NCBI GenBank assembly: GCA_038255145.1
Contig: JBBSLP010000019.1
Coordinates: forward strand, 22,081-86,080
Origin: WHTX01 sp038255145
GTDB lineage: Bacteria > Actinomycetota > Acidimicrobiia > Acidimicrobiales > CAIXPF01
Direction of reading: 5' to 3'
Length of the DNA: 64,000 nucleotides
The notes below the pieces were generated by a model. The model searched no databases, was not told the DNA's origin, and saw only the letters and a list, made by a program, of their open reading frames with translations. The translations under genes were made by a program, and so were the position numbers. This document shows, piece after piece, positions 43,061-51,333 of this stretch. Positions within the stretch are counted from its first letter, which is position 1. The number at the start of each line of letters is the position of its first letter.

Positions 43061-44482
43061 TCACGACCGTCGCCGCACCCGGAGCTTGAGGGGTACCGAG
43101 CCCAGGTCGCACCCCTCGCGCAGCTTGCGCTCGAGGTAGCGGAGGTAGGTCTGGGGCAGGTCCCGGTTGGTGAAGAGGGTGAACGTGGGGGGCTCGCTGG
43201 CCCCCTGGGTGGCGTAGAGGACCCGGGCGCCGGCCGGCGCGGCCTGGGCGGCCTGGGCGGCACGGATGACCTTGTTGACCTTGGCCGTCGGCACCCGGGC
43301 GTGGTAGTCGGTGATGGTCTCACCCAGGGACGGCAGCAGCTTGTGGACGCCCTTGCCGGTGAGGGCGGACATCTTGAGGATGGGCGAGGTGCCCACGAAG
43401 CGCAGCTTGTCGGCCACCTGCTTGGTGACCTCGAGGCGGCCCTCGGCGTCGAGCAGCTCCCACTTGTTGAGCACCACGACCACGGGACAGCCGGCGGCGT
43501 CGACCCGCTCGGCCAGGCGCTGGTCCTGATGGGTGATGCCCTGGGTGGCGTCGATGACGAGCAGGGCGACGTCGGCCTTGTCGATGGCCCGCAGGGCCCG
43601 GACCATGGAGAAGTACTCCGTGTCCTCGTCGATGCGCGAGCGACGGCGCAGCCCGGCGGTGTCGAGGAAGCGGATGGGGCCGAAGTCCGTCTCCACCACG
43701 GTGTCGATCACGTCGCGGGTCGTGCCGGGCATGTCGTGGACCACGGAACGGTCCTCGCCGATGAGCCGGTTGAACAGCGTGGACTTGCCCACGTTGGGCC
43801 GCCCGACGATGGCCACACCGAACAGGGTCTCCGTGGCGTCGACATCGTCGGCGCCCTCCCCGTCGAAGCCGCCGGGACCGTCGTCGCCCGAGGCGCTGCC
43901 GTTGGTGGCGCTGCCGTCAGCAGCACCGCCGTCGGCGTCAGTGGCCCGCTCGGGCTCGGGGGGGAACACGGCGAGCACGGCGTCGAGCAGGTCGCCGGCG
44001 CCCAGGCCGTGCAGGGCGCTGACCGGCCAGGGGTCGCCCAGGCCCAGGGACACGAACTCCCACGCCTCGGCCTGGCGGTTGATGTGGTCGACCTTGTTGA
44101 CGACCACGAAGGTCTGCTTGCCCATGCGGCGGAGGAGCTCGGCCACCCGGGCGTCCTCCTCGGTCATGCCGATGCGGGAGTCGACGACGAAGAGGAGGAC
44201 GTCGGCCTCGTTCATGGCCCGCTCGCTCTGGGCGGTGACCTTCTCGTCGAGCACGGTGCCGCCGGGGAGCCAGCCCCCGGTGTCGATGACGTGGAACTCG
44301 CGGCCCTGCCACTCGGCGTCGACGATCTTGCGGTCCCGGGTCACGCCCGGCCGCTCCTCGACGATGGCCTCGCGGCGGCCGACGATGCGGTTGACCAGGG
44401 TGGACTTGCCCACGTTGGGCCGCCCCACGATGGCCACGGTGGGCAGGGGGGCGCCGGTGCGGACGCTGCGTTCTGTACTCAT
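43061..44482 (-). CDS. der: ribosome-assembly GTPase Der (EngA)
   Basis: 473-residue double GTPase needed for 50S assembly. Two G domains each with P-loop (IVGRPNVGKSTL; at about 17 and 215), DTGG/DTAG and NKVD/NKWE, and a C-terminal KH-like domain ending KLRVRRRS. The linker between the G domains is a longer Gly/Asp/Ser-rich stretch with short repeats. ATG 44482 overlaps the stop of the upstream 52-residue ORF (ATGA). Confidence 0.96.
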   Translation of the reverse strand: MSTERSVRTGAPLPTVAIVGRPNVGKSTLVNRIVGRREAIVEERPGVTRDRKIVDAEWQGREFHVIDTGGWLPGGTVLDEKVTAQSERAMNEADVLLFVVDSRIGMTEEDARVAELLRRMGKQTFVVVNKVDHINRQAEAWEFVSLGLGDPWPVSALHGLGAGDLLDAVLAVFPPEPERATDADGGAADGSATNGSASGDDGPGGFDGEGADDVDATETLFGVAIVGRPNVGKSTLFNRLIGEDRSVVHDMPGTTRDVIDTVVETDFGPIRFLDTAGLRRRSRIDEDTEYFSMVRALRAIDKADVALLVIDATQGITHQDQRLAERVDAAGCPVVVVLNKWELLDAEGRLEVTKQVADKLRFVGTSPILKMSALTGKGVHKLLPSLGETITDYHARVPTAKVNKVIRAAQAAQAAPAGARVLYATQGASEPPTFTLFTNRDLPQTYLRYLERKLREGCDLGSVPLKLRVRRRS

Positions 44483-44637
44483 GTCGCGTTGCTCGTGTTC
44501 TGCTGCTGCGGCGCGGTTGCGTGTAGCTCTGCCGCGGGGTGTTGCGGGTGGTCCGGGGGTTCGGCGCGAAGGGGTTCGGCGCGAAGGGGTTCGGCGCGAA
44601 GGGGTTCGGCGCGGAGGAACGGGCGGGAGGGGTTCAT
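44479..44637 (-). CDS. 52-residue ORF with four LRAEP repeats between DUF512 and der
   Basis: Short reading frame starting MNPSRPF, then four tandem LRAEP pentapeptides encoded by a 15-bp DNA repeat, and a His/Pro/Gln-rich tail ending NTSNAT. Its ATG (44637) overlaps the DUF512 stop as ATGA, and its TGA (44479-44481) overlaps the der start as ATGA, so three genes would be translationally chained. No family recognised; no membrane segment or Cys. It may be a true small protein or mainly a translated bridge that delivers ribosomes to der. No Shine-Dalgarno sequence is seen before der, which fits coupling. Confidence 0.55.
   Translation of the reverse strand: MNPSRPFLRAEPLRAEPLRAEPLRAEPPDHPQHPAAELHATAPQQQNTSNAT
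44556..44615 (-). repeat. 15-bp tandem repeat, four copies
   Basis: ggggttcggcgcgaa on the plus strand occurs three times exactly and a fourth time with one change (gga). On the minus strand it encodes LRAEP in the small ORF. Confidence 0.9.
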
Positions 44638-46103
44638 CGGCGGAGCGCCTCCCGCAGGGCGATGCCGTCGGTGGCCACGACCTCGACGGGGCGGGGCAGG
44701 TCCTCGACCGTGGTGCCGTCGAGGAAGCGGCCCTCGGACAGGCACACGTCGGGCAGCAGGTAGCGGTGGCCCTCGGGCTCGGCCGCCAGGGTGCGGGCCA
44801 GGTCCTCGCCCACCATGAGGCCGGTCACGCCGATGTTGCCCCCGAAGAAGCGGTTCTCCACGGTGACGATGCGAACGTCGGTCCGGTCCAGGGTGGCCAA
44901 CAGGGGGGCGAGCACGGCGGCGCCGTAGGGGCCGGTGAGCACGCCCACAGGGGCTCCGCGGCGAGCCCGCAGCGTGACGCGCCCGGCGGTAGCGGCGTCC
45001 GCGCCACCGTTCCCACCGGGCTCGGCGGCGGTACCGACCCCGCAGGCCGTGCGCGGTGCCCGGTAACCGGTGGCGGGGGCGCCGTCGACCCAGGCGAAGA
45101 AGCCGGGCTGGGTGCCGGTTGCCGCCTGGCGCTGGCCGGTGAACTCGGCGGCGAAGGTGGCGGCCATGCCGATGCCGTCCTCGTGGAGGGAGGCGTCCTC
45201 GTAGCTGTCGAGACCGGGGAAGGGGCGGCCGGCCAGCAGGTGGTACTCGTCAGCGGCGAAGACCAGCCGCCGCCCCAGCACGTCGAGGAAGGTGTGCTGC
45301 CAGCGATCCACGCAGTCGAGCACGGCCTCGGCCTCGGCCCGGGTGTGGGGGCGCATGCGGGCCTCGTTGCTGTGGTCGCTGACGCCCAGGGGCACCACGG
45401 CCACCGCGGCCAGCTCGGGGTACTCGTCGAGCACCCCGCACAGGGTGTCGTCGAGCACGTCACCGTCGTTCACCCCCGGGCACACCACGACCTGGCCGTA
45501 GACCTGGATGCGGGCGTCGAGCAGGGCCCGCAGCCAGCGCAGGCTGACCCCACCCCGCCGGTTGCGCAGCATCTCGGTGCGCACCACGGGATCCGTGGCG
45601 TGGATGGACACGTACAGCGGGGACAGGCCCTCGGTCACCACCCGCTCGAGGTCGGCCTCGGTGAAGCGGGTGAGGGTGGTGAAGTTCCCGTAGAGGAAGG
45701 ACAGCCGGTAGTCGTCGTCCTTCAGGTACAGGCTGCGGCGCATGCCCGGGGGCAGCTGGTAGATGAAGCAGAACTCGCAGTGGTTGTCACACGTGCGCAC
45801 CTGGTCGAAGAGCGCCGATTCGATCTCGATGCCCAGGGGCTCGCCCGCCGCTTTGACCACCTCGAGCTCGAGGTCGAGCCCGCCCCGGCGCACCTCGAGG
45901 GTGACCTCGGCCTGGTCGGCCAGCACCCGGTACTGGATGATGTCGCGCAGCGGTTCGCCGTCCAGGCTGAGCAGTTCGTCGCCCACCACGACCCCGGCGC
46001 GCGCTGCGGGAGAGCCGTCGACGAGGACGGACACCCAGGCCCCGATGGGAGGCGCCGAGGGCGAAGGCCCGGACAGGGGCGCGGCAGGGGACATCGTGGA
46101 CAT
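44634..46103 (-). CDS. DUF512 radical SAM-like protein with N-terminal PDZ domain
   Basis: 489 residues. A PDZ-like domain (25-90) precedes a radical-SAM-type core with the cluster motif CDNHCEFCF (CxxxCxxC, about residues 105-113), followed by LYLKDDDYRLSFLYGNFTTLTR and the DUF512 C-terminal part (PFPGLDSYED, GPYGAAVLAPLL, FFGGNIGVTGLM). Function unknown; the family is often encoded next to der, as here. Its stop overlaps the LRAEP ORF start. Confidence 0.9.
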   Translation of the reverse strand: MSTMSPAAPLSGPSPSAPPIGAWVSVLVDGSPAARAGVVVGDELLSLDGEPLRDIIQYRVLADQAEVTLEVRRGGLDLELEVVKAAGEPLGIEIESALFDQVRTCDNHCEFCFIYQLPPGMRRSLYLKDDDYRLSFLYGNFTTLTRFTEADLERVVTEGLSPLYVSIHATDPVVRTEMLRNRRGGVSLRWLRALLDARIQVYGQVVVCPGVNDGDVLDDTLCGVLDEYPELAAVAVVPLGVSDHSNEARMRPHTRAEAEAVLDCVDRWQHTFLDVLGRRLVFAADEYHLLAGRPFPGLDSYEDASLHEDGIGMAATFAAEFTGQRQAATGTQPGFFAWVDGAPATGYRAPRTACGVGTAAEPGGNGGADAATAGRVTLRARRGAPVGVLTGPYGAAVLAPLLATLDRTDVRIVTVENRFFGGNIGVTGLMVGEDLARTLAAEPEGHRYLLPDVCLSEGRFLDGTTVEDLPRPVEVVATDGIALREALRR

Positions 46104-46194
46104 CAGGCACCCATGCTAGGCGGGGGGTGTGACGTGGCCCGGGACCGCCCTTCGGGCCCACCGCCACCCCGCACCCCCGACCGTCAGGCCCAGG

Positions 46195-47778
46195 TCAGCC
46201 GCAGACGCCGGCCGCCGCGTTCCAGGCACACAGCGAGGACTGGCCCGAGAGCTCGACGATGGACTGCACCTCCCAGCGTTGGTTGGCCGTGCTCCACTGG
46301 GAGAGGTCGGCGCCCTCGATCAGGTAGGCGTCGGCGTTGCCGTTCATGTTGAACTTGACGCCTTCGACCATGGAGGGGCTGGTCATGTCCATGGCCCGCC
46401 AGGCCAGGTTGAAGTTGGTGCGGGTGAGGCCGCCGGGCAGTTCGCCGGCCAAGCGGAGCACCTGGACCATCTGCCAGCCCAGGGCGATGCCGAAGCCGTA
46501 GTTGCCCGACGTCTTGTGATCGAAGCCGGCGTCGGCGAGCATCTTGCGGGTGAAGACGACCCAGGAGTCGTCGTCGAAGTCGGTGGCGTTGTAGTCCTTC
46601 AGGCCGCCGCCGACGATCCACCAACCGTCCGAGACCGAGCCGTCACCGCCGACCTTCTCCTTGGAGAGAAACGACGACGCCTTGCAGACCGAGGGCAGGA
46701 ACGCCGCCTTGATCTGTTCCTTCATGCCGTTCTCGGCCGCTTCGGTGATGGACTGGGTGCACGACGTGCCCGTCAGCATGGCGATGTAGACGTCGGGCTG
46801 CTGGGCGGCCAGCGTCGTCATCTGGTCCTTGATGGTGGGGGCGGCAGGTTCGAGGCCCTCGGTGACGTATTCGATGTCCGCCCCCCGGGGGGACTGGGCG
46901 ATGAAGGCCTTGAAGGCCGAGTCATAGGCCCGACCGAAGTCGTTGGACATGACCAGCGCGGCCACCTTGGCCTTGCCGCCCCACTCGTCGAGGTGCTGCT
47001 CGATGAAGGCACCCCAGAGGATGGCCTCGGTGCCGTAGCTCAACAGCATGCCCGTGGTCCACGGGTGGTTGACGGGATCGCCCCAGGCCGGGTGGCCGGT
47101 GGTGATGAACTGGGGCACGCAGCGCTGGTTGACCTTGTTGTAGGTGTTGAGCCCACCGGGAGAGATCATGGTGGAGACGGCGAAGACCCTCTCCGAGTCG
47201 AGCATCTCGTCGACGAGAGGGATGGTCTTGGCCGTGTCGTAACCGTCGTCACGGATGACGACGTCGACGGTCCTCGTCTTGCCCGCCGAGTCCTTGAAGG
47301 CCCCTTGGGCCCCGTAGTACTGGAGCAGGGCGGTGGCCGCCTTGGGCAGGGCGGCGAAGTCGGCCTGAGGGCCGGAGAGCGGCCCCGGCCAGCCGAGCTT
47401 GATGGTGGTGTCGGTGAGCCCTTCGGTGTTGGACCACTCGGCGGGGCACGTCGACAGGTCCACCTTGTAGCCCTCGGGCCCCGTCACCGTCTTGCCGTCC
47501 GCCGACAGGCCCCAGCCACCCGCCTTGGCCTTGGCCACGATGTCGGCCCGCTGCTCGGCCCACAGCGCCTCCCACCCCGCCATGGTGGTGGGCTGGGCCT
47601 CCTCCTTGGCCGTCGTGGTGGTGGACGCGCCCAACTGGGCGGCGATGCCCGCCTTCACGCCCTGGTCGATGGACGCCGCGGTGGCGCTCCCACCATCGTC
47701 GTCACCGCCACCGCAGGCGGCAGCCACCAGGCCGCACAACACCGCGCACGCGGTCACCGCCACTCGTCTCTTGCCCAC
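46195..47778 (-). CDS. ABC transporter substrate-binding lipoprotein (Peripla_BP_6 type)
   Basis: 527 residues. A lipobox LVAAACGGG (Cys about residue 21) follows a short signal peptide, then a Thr-rich linker. The two-lobed binding domain from LGWPGPLSGPQADF to the C-terminus belongs to the branched-chain amino acid/urea-type class. No permease or ATPase gene is adjacent, so it is an orphan receptor here. GTG 47778. A perfect 16-bp palindrome lies about 50 nt upstream. Confidence 0.87.
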   Translation of the reverse strand: MGKRRVAVTACAVLCGLVAAACGGGDDDGGSATAASIDQGVKAGIAAQLGASTTTTAKEEAQPTTMAGWEALWAEQRADIVAKAKAGGWGLSADGKTVTGPEGYKVDLSTCPAEWSNTEGLTDTTIKLGWPGPLSGPQADFAALPKAATALLQYYGAQGAFKDSAGKTRTVDVVIRDDGYDTAKTIPLVDEMLDSERVFAVSTMISPGGLNTYNKVNQRCVPQFITTGHPAWGDPVNHPWTTGMLLSYGTEAILWGAFIEQHLDEWGGKAKVAALVMSNDFGRAYDSAFKAFIAQSPRGADIEYVTEGLEPAAPTIKDQMTTLAAQQPDVYIAMLTGTSCTQSITEAAENGMKEQIKAAFLPSVCKASSFLSKEKVGGDGSVSDGWWIVGGGLKDYNATDFDDDSWVVFTRKMLADAGFDHKTSGNYGFGIALGWQMVQVLRLAGELPGGLTRTNFNLAWRAMDMTSPSMVEGVKFNMNGNADAYLIEGADLSQWSTANQRWEVQSIVELSGQSSLCAWNAAAGVCG

Positions 47779-47825
47779 GACAACCCCCGTCTGATGGTGG
47801 ACCAGGTGTGGCACCTGGCACGCCG

Positions 47826-47841
47826 TGTGTCGTTCGACACA
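47826..47841. promoter_or_regulatory. perfect palindrome, candidate operator of the substrate-binding protein gene
   Basis: TGTGTCGTTCGACACA, 7-bp arms around TT. It lies between a candidate minus-strand -10 (TACCTT, 47854-47859) and the GTG at 47778, the usual place of a repressor site just downstream of a promoter. Confidence 0.55.
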
Positions 47842-47906
47842 TCTCGGGGATTGAAGGTAGCCCAGCGACCTGACCCCTGGGGTCGCGCCCGGCGCCCTGC
47901 CGGGAT

Positions 47907-48614
47907 CTACGCCGTGGCGGCCACGGCGGCGACGGCCCGCTGGCGAAGCAGGATGCCCACACCGGCGGCCACGGTCCACAGGGCGATGCCCGCGGCGGCC
48001 GGGAACAGGGGGTCGAGGGCGTCGGTGAACAGGAAGGTGGCCCCGGCCAACCCGTAGCCCACACCCCCGAGCACGCCGAGCACGGCGGTCAGCCGGTTGC
48101 CCAGGGTGCGGGTGTGGGCCCCGACCGCGGCCAGGGCGGCCATGGCGAACCCGAACACGGGCACGGTGATGGTCTCCACGACGACCTGCACGTCGCTGAG
48201 GGGGGTGCTGCGCCCGGCGGCGATGCGGTCGGCATCCACTGCGGCCACCAGGTGCAACAGGGTGGCCGGCGCGGCGAGCACGGCGGCGGCCGCGGCCACC
48301 ACGGCCACGGTGTGGACCCGGGGCACGCCGGACAGGCTGCCGCCGCGGACCAGGGCCACCAGGGAGACGGCGATGAGGACCGTGCCCACCAGCAGCAGGG
48401 CGTGGGAGGGGTACCAGGCCGGGTCCTCGAACATCACCCGCAGGTGCTCCTTGACACCGACCCCGGGTGGATCCTCGTGGGGGTGGAGGGGGCCGCCGGC
48501 GAAGAAGAGCACCCCACCGGCCACCAGCCCCCAGGCCACCAGCGGGTTGGTGCGGCGGGCGACGAGCTCACCCTCGGTCATCGTCACCCCTGGGGCCTGA
48601 AGCACGGTCGACAT
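47907..48614 (-). CDS. six-helix membrane protein of unknown function
   Basis: 235 residues with about six hydrophobic helices (from LVAWGLVAGGVLFFAGG at residue 25). A short loop after helix 1 reads PLHPHEDPPG, with two His and acidic residues that could bind a metal. No family assigned with confidence. ATG 48614 with GGGAG about 5 nt upstream; ATG 48581 is an alternative. Divergent from the two-component genes, with a large inverted repeat in between. Confidence 0.7.
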   Translation of the reverse strand: MSTVLQAPGVTMTEGELVARRTNPLVAWGLVAGGVLFFAGGPLHPHEDPPGVGVKEHLRVMFEDPAWYPSHALLLVGTVLIAVSLVALVRGGSLSGVPRVHTVAVVAAAAAVLAAPATLLHLVAAVDADRIAAGRSTPLSDVQVVVETITVPVFGFAMAALAAVGAHTRTLGNRLTAVLGVLGGVGYGLAGATFLFTDALDPLFPAAAGIALWTVAAGVGILLRQRAVAAVAATA

Positions 48615-48669
48615 GGCTGCTCCCTCGCTCTGCGTTGCCAGGGACGGTAAGGAGGTGGGTGCCGCGGTT

Positions 48670-48712
48670 CATCAGGGCAAACCCTCCACGTGGTCGAGGG
48701 GCAGCCCTGATG
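48670..48712. promoter_or_regulatory. 43-nt near-perfect inverted repeat in a divergent promoter region
   Basis: Arms of 17 nt (48670-48686 and 48696-48712) match at 14 positions: CATCAGGGC pairs with GCCCTGATG and CCCTC with GAGGG, around a 9-nt centre. It lies between the membrane-protein gene (left) and the receiver/kinase operon (right). It could be an operator for the NarL-type regulator or an RNA hairpin. Confidence 0.6.
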
Positions 48713-48745
48713 CCGGGACCGGGGATGCTGTGGGACCATCGCCGG

Positions 48746-49117
48746 GTGGGCCGGACCGTCGTCATCGTCGATGACCATGCCGACTTCCGCGCCCGAGCCA
48801 CCGAGCTGCTCGAGGCCGCGGGCTACGAGGTGGTGGCCAGCTGTGCCGACGGGCGCTCGGCCATCGTGGCCATCGGGGCGCTGCACCCCGACGTCGTCCT
48901 GCTCGACGTGCAACTCCCCGACATCGACGGCTTCGCGGTGATGGCCGAGGTGGGCCTGGGCGGTGGTCAGCGGTCAGGGGCCCCCGCCGTCGTGCTCGTG
49001 TCCAGCCGGGAGGCGGCCGACTACGGCGGCCGCATCGGGCGCAGCGGCGCCGCCGGCTTCATCACCAAGGCCGAGCTGTCAGCCCGGGCCATGGCCCAAC
49101 TGGTGGTCGGCCCGTGA
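48746..49117 (+). CDS. stand-alone receiver-domain response regulator
   Basis: 123 residues, receiver domain only. Acid pocket VDDH (8-11), phosphoacceptor Asp 54 (LLDVQLPDIDG), Ser in LVSSRE and Lys in ITKAEL. GTG 48746 is chosen; ATG 48725 or 48710 are in frame but the latter overlaps the inverted repeat. The stop overlaps the kinase gene (GTGA). Lacking an output domain, it may act as a phosphate sink or through protein binding. Confidence 0.82.
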   Translation: MGRTVVIVDDHADFRARATELLEAAGYEVVASCADGRSAIVAIGALHPDVVLLDVQLPDIDGFAVMAEVGLGGGQRSGAPAVVLVSSREAADYGGRIGRSGAAGFITKAELSARAMAQLVVGP

Positions 49118-51333
49118 CCGTCGACGCCCGGCTCGCCAGCGACGAGGTGGGAGAGGCCGGAACCGCGCTCGACGCCGGGGTGGGCGCCGCCGCGGCCGGC
49201 GCCACCCGGGGCGGCCGCGGGCACCGTCTGGGGCGGGCGGCGCCGTGGGCCGTGGGTGCGGTCGTGGCCGCCCTGGTGGTGGCGGGCTCCGCCCTCGGCC
49301 TGCACCTCTCCAACGTGCACAACGGGCTCATCGCCGCCTCGTTCACCGCCGTGGGGGTGGTCGTCGTGAGCCGGCGCCCGGGCCACGGCGAGGGTCGGCT
49401 GTTCCTGGCCACCGGGTTGGCCCACGCAGTGATGTTCTTCGGGCGCCAGTACGGCGCTCACCTCACCGACGGGGGTGGGACGCTGCCCGGGGCCACCTGG
49501 GTGCAGTGGGCCGGTGTGTGGCCCCTACCCCTGGTCCTCGTGCTCACCGGCGTCACCCTGCTGTGCTTCCCCGACGGCCGGCTGCCGTCGCCCCGGTGGC
49601 GGCCCGCGGTGGCGGCCATGGTCGTGGCTGGCGGGGCGCTGTCCCTGACCTCGGCGTTGTGGCCCGTCGAGTACGCCGACGACTCCCTCTCCCTGCACCA
49701 TCCCCTCGACATCGGCGGCTACCCCACCGCCCAGCAGCTGTGGAACGGGCCCGGTCGCACCGCCTACCTGCTGTTCCAACTGGCCTGGGTCGTCGGCGTC
49801 GTCGTGCGCCTGCGTCGGGCGCACGGGGACGAGGCCCGCCAGCTGCGCTGGTTCGCCTGGGCCGTGGCCGTGGGCGCCGGGGCCATGGTGCTGGGCCTCG
49901 TCCTCTTCCGCTCCCCCACCCTGGGCGTGCTCGCCGTGCCCGTGATCCCGCTGACGGCCGGGCTGGCCATCGTCAAGTACCGCCTTTACGACATCGACCT
50001 GGTCATCCGCAAGACCCTGGTGGTGGGGGCCATGGCCGTCCTGGTGACCGTGGGCTACGTCGCCGTCGTCCTCGGCGTCGGCCGGGTGCTGGGCGTGTCC
50101 GCAGGTCCCAGCCCCCTGCTCTCGCTCGTGGCCACGGCCATGGTGGCCGTGGCCTTCGAGCCCGCCCGGCGCCGGGTGCAGGTGGCCGCCGACCGCCTGG
50201 TCTACGGCCGCCGCGCCTCCCCCTACGAGGCGTTGGCCCGCCTGTCGGCCCAGCTCAGCGGAGACGTGCCCCACGTCGACCTGTTCAGCGGGCTGGCCTC
50301 CACCGTGGCCGCGGGGGTGGGGGCGGCCGAGGTGACCCTGTGGGTCGGTGCCGACGGCGAGCTGGTGGCCGTGGCCTCGTGGCCCCCGCCCACCGTGCCC
50401 GGACCGCCGCTGAGCTCCACCCCCCGGGCGCTGGCGTCGCTGGGGGACGGTGGCCGCACCCACGTCCGCCCCATCGTCCACCAGGGTTCGTTGCGGGGTG
50501 CCATCACCGTGACCCGGGCGCCGGGAGACGTGCTGGCCCCGTCCGAGGACCGCCTGTTGGCCGACCTGGCCGCCCAGGCCGGCCTGGTCCTCGACAACGT
50601 GGGCCTGGGCGTCGAGCTCCAGCACCGCCTCCACCAGATCTCGGTGCAGGCCACCGAGCTCCAGGCCGCGGCCAAGCGCATCGTGGCCGCCCAGTACGAG
50701 GCCCGCCAGCGCATCGAGCGCGACCTGCACGACGGTGCCCAGCAGCGCCTGGTCACGCTGGCCCTCAGCCTGCAGGCCGTGGCCGACCGGGCCGAGGCCG
50801 GTGGCGACGCCGACCTGGCCGCCCGGGTGGCCGACGCCCGGGCCCAACTCATCGCCGCCCTGGCCGAGCTGCGGGAGATGGCCCGCGGCATCCACCCCGC
50901 CATCCTCACCCAGGAGGGCCTCGAGGCCGCTCTGGGCTTCCTGGCCGAGCGGGCCCCCCTGCCCGTGCGCGTCGACGTGGACCTCGATCGGCGGCTGGCC
51001 CCCGACATCGAGGCCACCGCCTACTTCGTGGTCAGCGAGGCCCTGACCAACGCGGCCAAGCACTCGGGAGCGTCGGCCATCGCGGTGACGGCCACCGCGA
51101 TGACGTCCACCTCGGGCACGTCCACCGCGATGTCCACGTCGGGCCCGGGCGGCGGTGGCGGCGGTCGCCTGGTCATCGAGGTGAGCGACGACGGACGGGG
51201 TGGGGCCGACGGGCACTGGGGCAGCGGCCTGCAGGGCCTGGTCGACCGGCTGGCCGCGCTCGACGGGCGGCTCACGGTGCACAGCCCCCCCGGCGGCGGC
51301 ACCCGGCTGGAGGCGGAGATCCCGTGCGGGTGA
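49114..51333 (+). CDS. NarL-type sensor histidine kinase
   Basis: 739 residues. Eight or so membrane segments (45-330), a GAF-like region (about 385-490), then HisKA_3 with the phosphoacceptor His near residue 539 (ERDLHDGAQQRL) and HATPase_c (635-735) with SEALTNAAKHS and DDGRGG...GSGLQGLVDRL. A low-complexity Thr/Ser/Gly insertion (about 655-685) interrupts the ATPase domain. GTG 49114 overlaps the preceding receiver gene. The stop lies 10 nt inside the next regulator gene. Confidence 0.9.
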   Translation: MTVDARLASDEVGEAGTALDAGVGAAAAGATRGGRGHRLGRAAPWAVGAVVAALVVAGSALGLHLSNVHNGLIAASFTAVGVVVVSRRPGHGEGRLFLATGLAHAVMFFGRQYGAHLTDGGGTLPGATWVQWAGVWPLPLVLVLTGVTLLCFPDGRLPSPRWRPAVAAMVVAGGALSLTSALWPVEYADDSLSLHHPLDIGGYPTAQQLWNGPGRTAYLLFQLAWVVGVVVRLRRAHGDEARQLRWFAWAVAVGAGAMVLGLVLFRSPTLGVLAVPVIPLTAGLAIVKYRLYDIDLVIRKTLVVGAMAVLVTVGYVAVVLGVGRVLGVSAGPSPLLSLVATAMVAVAFEPARRRVQVAADRLVYGRRASPYEALARLSAQLSGDVPHVDLFSGLASTVAAGVGAAEVTLWVGADGELVAVASWPPPTVPGPPLSSTPRALASLGDGGRTHVRPIVHQGSLRGAITVTRAPGDVLAPSEDRLLADLAAQAGLVLDNVGLGVELQHRLHQISVQATELQAAAKRIVAAQYEARQRIERDLHDGAQQRLVTLALSLQAVADRAEAGGDADLAARVADARAQLIAALAELREMARGIHPAILTQEGLEAALGFLAERAPLPVRVDVDLDRRLAPDIEATAYFVVSEALTNAAKHSGASAIAVTATAMTSTSGTSTAMSTSGPGGGGGGRLVIEVSDDGRGGADGHWGSGLQGLVDRLAALDGRLTVHSPPGGGTRLEAEIPCG

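Noticed and set aside
44556..44615. CRISPR-like array
   Set aside because: Repeats are directly adjacent with no spacers; it is a simple 15-bp tandem repeat. No cas genes or spaced repeats occur anywhere in the window.
48963..51323. Long upstream extension of the NarL-type regulator frame
   Set aside because: The frame is open but overlaps the sensor kinase, whose motifs are conserved; the regulator homology begins at GTG 51324.
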